NCBI RefSeq assembly: GCF_023051105.1
Contig: NZ_JALKIL010000006.1
Coordinates: forward strand, 62,001 to 126,000
Direction of reading: 5' to 3'
Source: Anaerobiospirillum sp. NML120449
GTDB lineage: Bacteria > Pseudomonadota > Gammaproteobacteria > Enterobacterales > Succinivibrionaceae
DNA length: 64,000 nucleotides
Shown here piece after piece: positions 57,919 to 64,000 of this stretch (position 1 is the first letter of the stretch; each line of letters opens with the position of its first letter). Under the pieces are notes generated by a model. It was given only the letters and a program-made list of their open reading frames with translations, was not told the DNA's origin and ran no database searches. Made by a program: the position numbers and the translations under genes.

Positions 57919-58020
57919 CCTGCATGAGCCAGCCAGCCAGTAATATGATCAGCCTGCATGAGCCAGCTGGCCAGTAATATGATTGGCCTGTATGAGCCTG
58001 CTGGCCGGTACGCTGACCAG
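57919..58020. repeat. 34-bp tandem repeat, 3 copies
   Basis: Units at 57919, 57953 and 57987 (CCTGCATGAGCCAGCCAGCC, then AGTAATATGATCAG). GGTAAGCTGACC segments recur in the following 100 bp. It lies in the 472-bp gap between two minus-strand genes; no gene is seen there. Confidence 0.8.
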
Positions 58021-58197
58021 TCGGCAGGTAAGCTGACCAGCGGGGCATTAAGCTGACATGCCAGCATGATCCAGATGGATGGTACGACTGAGCAGTCGGT
58101 GGGTAAGCTGACCTGGGGGCAGCAAGTTGAGCTGCCGGCATGAGCCTGCATGGACAGGCTGGCATGAGGGCTTACTCAGGGCATAAGCTCAATGCTT

Positions 58198-58836
58198 TCA
58201 GGCCTTTGTGGTAAAGCCTGTTGTATGGTCAAAAAACGACTGTCTTACCTCATCGCTGCTCAGGGCAAAACGTTCCATAAGTGCCATGGCCTGTCTTTTC
58301 AGATCAAAGGCTCCAGTAGCGGTCATGCGCGCGCTGAGGTTGGCAAAGTGAGTAATATCATTGTAGTTAAGCCAGCCAAATGAGGTCTGAACTGTCTGTG
58401 ACGGATTGACCTTGAGCGCCTCAAGCTGCTCAGTGCTGACGCCCATGCCATACCTTATGGTATTGGCTGTTGAGGAGAAAAAGGTACGCAGCTCCATGCT
58501 GCTGTTAACCAGAGAGCTGTCACCAAAGAGCATGTTAGTCAGCATGGCATGGTAATGCTTCATGGCTGTCGGCATGTCGTGCTCAAGCTCTTCAAGACTT
58601 TCACTTACCTGGTGACTTGCATGTTCCGGTGACTGGCTTTCCAGCAGCAGAGAAACGGCCAGCTGTTGCTCTTTCTTACGTTCTTCCTGAGAGTCCTTTT
58701 TACGCTGTTCATCAGGATCGATATCCTCGCGTTCAGCAAGACGGAAGTCTGTTGCAGCTCCACGGGCCCGGGACTGTGCGGCTTTGATTTTGGCAATGCG
58801 GTCTACAGCACCTACAGGCTCTATAGAGTTGACCAT
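58198..58836 (-). CDS. Uncharacterised helical protein
   Basis: 212 residues; not recognised. The ATG at 58836 follows GGAGGAGGT very closely. The N-terminal ~75 residues are charged and probably coiled-coil (DPDEQRKKDSQEERKKEQQL). The rest is helical with Met and Phe (HYHAMLTNMLFGDSS, FFSSTANTIRYGMGVS, LSARMTATGAFDLKRQAMAL). No signal peptide or membrane helix. The neighbour on the same strand is the DUF2185-like gene 470 bp downstream; a functional link is not evident. Confidence 0.6.
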   Translation of the reverse strand: MVNSIEPVGAVDRIAKIKAAQSRARGAATDFRLAEREDIDPDEQRKKDSQEERKKEQQLAVSLLLESQSPEHASHQVSESLEELEHDMPTAMKHYHAMLTNMLFGDSSLVNSSMELRTFFSSTANTIRYGMGVSTEQLEALKVNPSQTVQTSFGWLNYNDITHFANLSARMTATGAFDLKRQAMALMERFALSSDEVRQSFFDHTTGFTTKA

Positions 58837-59427
58837 ACCTCCTCCAGAAAAAGAACAGGAAAAATACAAGTTACAGCTGTCACTTCATAATGCAGACATT
58901 ATCTGTGGCATTGTGCTCAGTAAAGGCTGCAGGGAGCGTTTATGCTGCAGTTAGACATGGTGGCGTTCCCCGTCTGTCCATGACGGCTACAGGACAGGGA
59001 CAGTGTTCTAACGCGGACTGGTTGCCAGCTGAGACAAACAGGCACTCAGCCATGATAGATGAAAAGGGCGCAGTATAGTATGTCCGAGGCCTCAATTCGG
59101 AGAAATTTCGGCACAAAATTTCGCTGCAGGGCGCAATGGCACGTTGATGAGCCCCTTTTTTACTGAGGCCGGCACCATGGCTGTTTACCGGCCGACTGGC
59201 ATTTGGTTCTGCCGGGCTTAGCAGGGGTGGAATGGGACGTTATGAGAGGTGCTTTCGTGCTTAATTATCAGTTGCGACTGGTAACGCATCAATAGGGGTA
59301 TAATTAACAGCCCGGCCAGGTATAAATGCCATGGAGACAGACGCATAGTAAATTTTGGTGCGGAGCTCGCTCCCGGCTTTGGCTCTGTACTTTATGGGCC
59401 ATGGTGCTCCTTTATTATGAGGTTGTT
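58837..59427. promoter_or_regulatory. Divergent intergenic region; candidate folE -10 box
   Basis: 591 bp between divergent genes. A perfect TATAAT (59299-59304) lies 124 bp before folE but without a good -35 box (TTGCGA is 21 nt away). An interrupted AAATTTCG duplication lies at 59100-59125. Nothing else is recognisable. Confidence 0.35.
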
Positions 59428-60087
59428 ATGAGTGATCAGCAGTTAAGCCAGCAGGCTTTAAAAGTTAAGAATGCCCTTATCGAGTGCGGCCTTGAGACTC
59501 CGGTGCATGATAATGGTCTGAGCGACGACGAAAAGCGTGAGCGTATCAGCCAGTGCATGCGTACCATGATGGAAACCCTGGGTCTTGATCTGAGCGATGA
59601 CAGCCTTACCAGAACTCCTTACCGCGTGGGCAAGATGTTCGTCGATGAGCTGTTTTCCGGACTTGATTACCGCAATTTTCCTGAAATCACCGTGATTGAA
59701 AACAAGATGCAGGTAGATGAGATGATCAAGGTCAAGGATATTTCCTTTACCTCTACCTGTGAGCATCACTTTATGGTTATCGACGGCATGGCCAAGGTGG
59801 CCTACATGCCTGATAACAAGATTATCGGACTGTCCAAGATTAACCGTATTGTGCGCTTTTTTGCTCAGCGCCCTCAGGTTCAGGAACGCCTTACCCAGCA
59901 GATTCTGGTAGCTCTCAAGACCCTGCTTGAGACCGAGAATGTGGCTGTTACCATTACCGGTACCCATTACTGTGTAAAGGCCCGTGGTGTACAGGACCCT
60001 ACCTCATCAACTACTACCACAGCTCTGAGCGGTCACTTCAAATATAATCCATCCTCACGCCATGAGTTCCTGACTGACGACCGATAG
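59428..60087 (+). CDS. folE: GTP cyclohydrolase I
   Basis: 219 residues (E. coli 222). It converts GTP to 7,8-dihydroneopterin triphosphate, the first step to tetrahydrofolate. Zinc ligands are C111 and H114 ([11 protein letters not shown]) and C182 ([14 protein letters not shown]). Other family segments are [39 protein letters not shown] and the ending HEFL. The ATG at 59428 has GAGG 7 nt upstream and matches the family start; the open frame extends 34 codons upstream without similarity. With folC in the same window it supports normal folate synthesis. Confidence 0.97.
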   Translation: MSDQQLSQQALKVKNALIECGLETPVHDNGLSDDEKRERISQCMRTMMETLGLDLSDDSLTRTPYRVGKMFVDELFSGLDYRNFPEITVIENKMQVDEMIKVKDISFTSTCEHHFMVIDGMAKVAYMPDNKIIGLSKINRIVRFFAQRPQVQERLTQQILVALKTLLETENVAVTITGTHYCVKARGVQDPTSSTTTTALSGHFKYNPSSRHEFLTDDR

Positions 60088-60197
60088 TCCCGAACTTGTC
60101 CATACCCCGTGACCGTGCCCGGTAAGCTCCTCTGCAGGTCCAGCGACCGCCACGCCCAAAGCGCAGGCCTGGGGCTCATGGTTCAGTAATAATGGCG

Positions 60198-60256
60198 CTG
60201 GCATCAGCATCATGGCCTGGCATCAGCATCATGGCCTGGCATCAGTCATCAGGTGG
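60198..60256. repeat. 19-bp tandem repeat, 3 copies
   Basis: CTGGCATCAGCATCATGGC occurs twice perfectly, followed by a third diverged copy, in the 614-bp gap after folE. Confidence 0.85.
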
Positions 60257-60365
60257 TGGCCGACTTGCCGTCATCAGGACTGAGTCCTGATTAGGTCATA
60301 TGGTGGCTTGCGCGGCTTACCGGGCTGTGCTGTCAGTTTTGGGATAACGATAAAGCAGGAAGCTC

Positions 60366-60421
60366 AAAAGCCCGCCTTTGAAAGGACTGGTGTTCCGGTT
60401 CTGAAAAGGGCGGGCTTTTTT
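60366..60421 (+). terminator. Terminator in the folE-glycosyltransferase gap
   Basis: AAAAGCCCGCC (60366-60376) pairs with GGCGGGCTTTT across a ~30-nt loop, ending in six T. It lies 280 bp after folE. Confidence 0.8.
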
Positions 60422-60701
60422 GCGCAGGTGATGGCTGAGTCTGATGCATGGCAGATATTGGGCCAGCGCCTATAGCATTGCTAAGTTTTTAGGAATACAC
60501 TTTAAGCCCTTGATTAAGCTCAAATTTATGTTTGGCTTATCAAAAGGTAAAAATTACCCGAAAGCGCCAGGGCATTGCATTATATCTGTGTCTTGATGAC
60601 AGCGGTGCTCTGAGAGTATGGCTTTTGTTTCTCTGCGCGGGTATACATAAGTGGGCCCGGGCTCTGGACATTATTCTGGCACTGTGGTGCAGGTGGTCGC
60701 T

Positions 60702-61883
60702 ATGGCAAGACACGATGAAAATTACAAGGTTGCTCTTATTGTTCCTGTCTATAACGAGGAGGAGACCATTGCCTCTTTCGTGGAAACAGTAGAGCTTAAA
60801 CTGGCTTCGGTTATCGACCACATTGAGATTGTCTTTGTCGATGACGGCTCCAGGGACCGCTCAGTTGAGATTATTGAGGGTCTGATGGAGCAGAACAGCC
60901 GCATTGCCCTGATTAAGCTGTCACGCAACTTTGGCAAGGAGGCTGCCATGACAGCCGCCATTGACCTGTGCGACGCCGATGCTCTGGTGCCTATTGATGT
61001 GGATCTGCAGGACCCTCCTGAGCTGGTACTTGAGTTTATACGTATCTGGCGCGAGGAAAATGTTGATACCGTCTATGGTCGTCGTATTGACCGCTCCAGT
61101 GACTCCGGCACCAAGCGTGTATCATCAGGCGGCTTCTACTATGTATTTAACAAGCTCTCAGGCAGAGTAAAAATCCCTGAGAATGTGGGCGACTTCCGTC
61201 TTATCGACTCACGCATTATTGAGACTGTACGCAGTCTTAATGAAAGCAACCGCTTTATGAAGGGACTTTATGCCTGGCCTGGCTTCACCTCACGCAATGT
61301 AGACTATGTGCGCCCTGAACGCAGTGCTGGCACCACCAAGTGGAATTACTGGAAGCTGTGGAACTTTGCCCTTGATGGCATTGTGTCCTTCTCCTCTCTG
61401 CCGCTGCGCGTCTGGTCCTACATTGGTGGATGTGTAGGCGCTCTGGGACTTGTCTATATGATTTACATAATGGTAAGTACCATGATCAGGGGCGTAAACG
61501 TACCTGGTTATGCCTCCCTTATGTGCGTGGTGCTTTTCCTTGGCAGTATTCAGCTTATTTCCATTGGCGTTCTGGGTGAGTACCTGGGCCGTGTCAGTGA
61601 AGAGGTTAAAAGACGTCCAGTTTATGTAGTTTCCACAGTCAAAGGCGGACTGAGCAACCGTCTTATCGAGGGATGCAGGCGTACTGGCAGCGGTATTTAC
61701 TTTAACGAGCATAAGAGCGACACGGCCGCCGCCACAGCAGCAGCCACAGCAGCTGCAGCCACTGCAGCATCCACTGAGGTTGCCGACGCTGCTGCAGGTG
61801 CAGCAGCAGCTGACTCAAAAACAGCAGCAGAGGCACAGACCAGAGATGATAGCCATGGCGATGTAAGCTCATGTGATGACTGA
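60702..61883 (+). CDS. GtrB/ArnC-like family 2 glycosyltransferase with Ala-rich tail
   Basis: 393 residues. The GT-A domain (about 8-235) starts VALIVPVYNEEETI and has VFVDDGSRDRSVE, LIKLSRNFGKEAAMTAAID, PIDVDLQDPPELV and the acceptor-side GDFRLIDSRI and FMKGLYAWPGF. Two membrane helices follow (SYIGGCVGALGLVYMIYIMV and SLMCVVLFLGSIQLISIGVL). This matches bactoprenol-phosphate glycosyltransferases that load glucose or similar sugars onto undecaprenyl phosphate for O-antigen or lipid A modification. The last ~60 residues are Ala/Thr-rich low complexity. The ATG at 60702 has AGGTGG 6 nt upstream. No flippase or gtr partner is adjacent. Confidence 0.9.
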   Translation: MARHDENYKVALIVPVYNEEETIASFVETVELKLASVIDHIEIVFVDDGSRDRSVEIIEGLMEQNSRIALIKLSRNFGKEAAMTAAIDLCDADALVPIDVDLQDPPELVLEFIRIWREENVDTVYGRRIDRSSDSGTKRVSSGGFYYVFNKLSGRVKIPENVGDFRLIDSRIIETVRSLNESNRFMKGLYAWPGFTSRNVDYVRPERSAGTTKWNYWKLWNFALDGIVSFSSLPLRVWSYIGGCVGALGLVYMIYIMVSTMIRGVNVPGYASLMCVVLFLGSIQLISIGVLGEYLGRVSEEVKRRPVYVVSTVKGGLSNRLIEGCRRTGSGIYFNEHKSDTAAATAAATAAAATAASTEVADAAAGAAAADSKTAAEAQTRDDSHGDVSSCDD

Positions 61884-61946
61884 TGTACTGGCTGACAGCG
61901 CCGTGAGTCATCCATGGCAGCCGGTCCGCTACTGTCCGGCTGCATA

Positions 61947-62003
61947 CAGCAGGGGCCGCAGATAAAGCCTTAGGAAGCTTTGCTGCGGCCCCTGTTGTTT
62001 TAC
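61947..62003 (+). terminator. Terminator of the glycosyltransferase gene
   Basis: CAGGGGCCGCAG pairs with CTGCGGCCCCTG around a loop containing a small AAAGC/GCTTT hairpin, followed by TTGTTTT. Confidence 0.85.
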
Positions 62004-62136
62004 AACACATGCTGTTTTAGACTATGGCGCGAAAACATGGGCTCAGCCACCGTATCATCTCAGTATGATTAGCTTACGGTGCCTGTTTGCCTGGTGAGAA
62101 AATGGATTTAGCTATACCAGCTCGGGGAGGGTGGTT

Positions 62137-62922
62137 ATGAGATTTGCTCTTGGTGTTGAGTATTCAGGCTGGAATTATGCTGGTTTTCAGCGCCAGTGGC
62201 ATGCTCCTGCCATTCAAAATGAACTTGAGAAAGCCCTGTCTCAGATAGCTGCCGAGCCTGTGGAAATCAAATGCGCTGGCCGTACTGATGCCGGCGTTAA
62301 TGCTACCGGTCAGGTAATCCATTTTGATACCACTAAAGAGCGCTCTGAGCGTGCCTGGATTTTAGGCACCAATACCATTTTGCCAGACGATATCGCCATT
62401 ACCTGGGCAAAGCAGGTCCCTGATGATTTCCATGCACGCTTTTCAGCTCGTGCCCGCCGCTACCGCTACATTCTGCAGAATACTGACTACCGTCCTGGCA
62501 TTATGAGGGCCGGTGTTTCTCTATACCGTGGCGAATATGATGTTCAGGCCATGCATGATGCGGCTCAGATTCTGCTTGGCGAAAACGATTTTTCTTCCTT
62601 CCGCTCAGCCCAGGATGAAAACCCTCATGCCATGCGCAATGTTCATTTCATTAATGTCATGCGCCGGGGCCGCTATATTATCTTTGATATTCAGGCAAAC
62701 GCTTTCCTTCACCATATGGTACGCAATATTGTAGGATCGCTGCTGCTGGTGGGAGACGGCTCAAAGGACAGGCAGTGGCTGCAGGATGTCTTTGATGCGC
62801 GCAACCGTGAGCTGGCCGGACCAACCGCCCAGGCTGCCGGCCTGTATCTGGTTCATGTAACCTACGAGGACCAGTGGCAGCTGCCAATCCGTCCTGAAGA
62901 CATGGGCCCCCTGTGGATTTAG
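62137..62922 (+). CDS. truA: tRNA pseudouridine(38-40) synthase
   Basis: 261 residues. It isomerises uridines 38-40 in tRNA anticodon stems. The catalytic Asp51 is in CAGRTDAGVNATGQV. Other family segments are GVEYSGWNYAGFQRQ, ARRYRYIL, FRSAQDENPHAMRNV, NAFLHHMVRNIVGSLL and AAGLYLVHVTY. The ATG at 62137 follows GGGGAGGG at good distance; a GTG two codons earlier is less likely. Apparently transcribed alone. Confidence 0.96.
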   Translation: MRFALGVEYSGWNYAGFQRQWHAPAIQNELEKALSQIAAEPVEIKCAGRTDAGVNATGQVIHFDTTKERSERAWILGTNTILPDDIAITWAKQVPDDFHARFSARARRYRYILQNTDYRPGIMRAGVSLYRGEYDVQAMHDAAQILLGENDFSSFRSAQDENPHAMRNVHFINVMRRGRYIIFDIQANAFLHHMVRNIVGSLLLVGDGSKDRQWLQDVFDARNRELAGPTAQAAGLYLVHVTYEDQWQLPIRPEDMGPLWI

Positions 62923-63001
62923 CCGCGTCAGGTCAGCATGCAGGCCCTGCACCGGGCAGCATGGCTGCTGCCTGCTGCAGCTGCAATCTGACACAGCAGC
63001 A

Positions 63002-63190
63002 TGACCTTGACGCTTTACAAAAGCAGATCTTTCTTTGAACGTCAGGACCTGGTGACGGGCAGCCTGACCATGGCGCTTTACAAAAGCAAAACTTCCTGTG
63101 AGCTGTCAGCTTTGCTGACGGGCAGCCTGACCTTGACGCTTTACAAAAGAATAACTTACTGTGAGGAGCCTTGCTTACTGATGGGCAGCA
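63002..63190. repeat. 63-bp tandem repeat, 3 copies
   Basis: Units begin at 63002, 63065 and 63128 with TGACCTTGACGCTTTACAAA and end TGACGGGCAGCC. Within units the first and last ~15 bp are conserved and the middle is diverged. The period is 21 codons, so both strands stay open, but no ribosome-binding site supports translation. It lies between truA and the transposase. Confidence 0.85.
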
Positions 63191-63480
63191 TGACGTCTGG
63201 ATGCAACTGCCATGATATTGCATGCACTGTTAATTGCTCCTGGTACTCATGGGGACCAGCCGTGGATAAGACCATGGATAAGGTATCCCTGGAGTTTATG
63301 GTCTGACTGAGTCTGGTACAGTATGAAAATGGCATTGCCTGAAAGGGGCGCACGGATCTGTGTTCCTGAGGTCAGAACTCATAATATAAGAAACAAATTA
63401 TTGATTAATAAACCAACATTCAGACTGCAGATTTAATATAATGTCCAGGTGTCATTATCAAGAGTTTTAGAGCGGTCAGA

Positions 63481-63948
63481 ATGAAAGTTCGTAAGTTTGT
63501 TAATGATCCAGCAGTTCTCAAGGAGGCTGGTCTTCATTTTGTTCAGTCAAGCAACGACAGGAAAACAGTATATAGGGCTACTGTCGTCAGTCTGGCATTA
63601 GGCGGTATCTCAAAAAAAGAGCTTTCAGCGTGCTGTGGCGAAAGTATCGGAACAATCAACAACTGGATAAAAACAGCTGATGAAAAAGGGTTTGACGCAT
63701 TAACACCCACATCTCCTCCTGGAAGAAACAGCAGATTGACTGAAGAGCAGCTTTCTATGCTTTATAAAGCAGTGAGCTCATCTGCTGAAGATTATGGATT
63801 TAGAGTATGGGATGGCAAGTCTGTTTCTGTCTACATTGAACAACAGTTCAACGTATCTCTTGGAGTCAGACAGTGTCAGAACATTCTCAAGCACAAGCTA
63901 AACCCTTCATTGATTAGACCAGACCTTTCCGTCAAAGGGGAGGGCTAA
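63481..63948 (+). CDS. IS630-family transposase N-terminal frame (orfA)
   Basis: 155 residues. The helix-turn-helix region (ALGGISKKELSACCGESIGT, INNWIKTADEKGFDAL) and the second winged part (SVSVYIEQQFNVSLGVRQCQ, NILKHKLN) are the DNA-binding N-terminus of IS630/Tc1-mariner-type transposases. It stops at a TAA at 63946. In the +1 frame from about 63932 the sequence continues as SKGRANEEERAAFKKILEKN to the window end, which fits the start of the catalytic half. It is either a two-frame IS read by frameshifting or a broken copy. The AT-rich 110 bp upstream (63370-63480) probably belong to the element, but the inverted repeat cannot be fixed. Confidence 0.8.
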   Translation: MKVRKFVNDPAVLKEAGLHFVQSSNDRKTVYRATVVSLALGGISKKELSACCGESIGTINNWIKTADEKGFDALTPTSPPGRNSRLTEEQLSMLYKAVSSSAEDYGFRVWDGKSVSVYIEQQFNVSLGVRQCQNILKHKLNPSLIRPDLSVKGEG

Positions 63949-64000
63949 CGAAGAGGAGCGTGCAGCATTTAAAAAAATCCTGGAGAAAAATAATGACTTG

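Noticed and set aside
56760..58836. Toxin-immunity pair (58198 gene with DUF2185-like gene)
   Set aside because: The upstream protein has no secretion signal or toxin motif, and a 470-bp repeat-containing gap separates them.

Overview
This window reads as chromosomal DNA of a motile, Gram-negative gammaproteobacterium. The evidence is the order accD-folC-dedD, a Kdo8P synthase (kdsA), polar flagellin, an E. coli-like periplasmic alkaline phosphatase and a YehL/YehM/YehP-type cluster. Ala/Lys/Asp-rich extensions on ordinary proteins and long, repeat-filled intergenic stretches suggest the Succinivibrionaceae (Anaerobiospirillum/Succinivibrio relatives). That family assignment is inference, not something the sequence proves. 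Coding density is low: many gaps are 0.5-2.4 kb and hold minisatellites, each with its own unit.

Layout. 0-6 kb (minus strand): a Cys-paired Sel1-repeat protein, flagellin fliC, a glycine-zipper membrane protein and a possible HK97-fold-like protein. 6-11 kb: a ribokinase (+), then two uncharacterised minus-strand proteins, one with ankyrin repeats. 12-20 kb: a PhoA-type alkaline phosphatase that carries a lipobox, a 2.1 kb empty stretch, then NhaA with a ~970-residue low-complexity C-terminal tail. 20-27 kb: prfA and prmC, split by a minus-strand protein built from ~8 copies of an HMFAxTPxSGIYAAALSEQLRA-like unit and by an AT-rich island with a perfect CRP-type site; then kdsA. 27-38 kb: an FkbM methyltransferase gene with an in-frame G9 tract, a lipoprotein, a DEDDh exonuclease, an MFS exporter, a GNAT acetyltransferase, 2.4 kb without a recognisable gene, and a secreted endonuclease/exonuclease/phosphatase-fold protein. 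39-45 kb: accD, folC and dedD.

45.8-54.7 kb is the most system-like part: a MoxR AAA+ ATPase, a 1240-residue DUF5682-type protein, a VWA protein, a 111-residue helical protein and a 567-residue protein of unknown family, all on the plus strand behind an AT-rich promoter region. The first three match the E. coli YehL/YehM/YehP trio (MoxR-VWA systems of unknown function). The last two look lineage-specific.

55-64 kb: a ybgI/Nif3-like gene, a DUF2185/Imm33-like protein, a small unknown protein, folE, a GtrB-like glycosyltransferase with an Ala-rich tail, truA, and the start of an IS630-type transposase with an apparent +1 frame change at the window edge.

Most genes are transcribed alone and end in a clear Rho-independent terminator. 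Start codons were placed from Shine-Dalgarno spacing and family alignments recalled from memory; no database search was possible.
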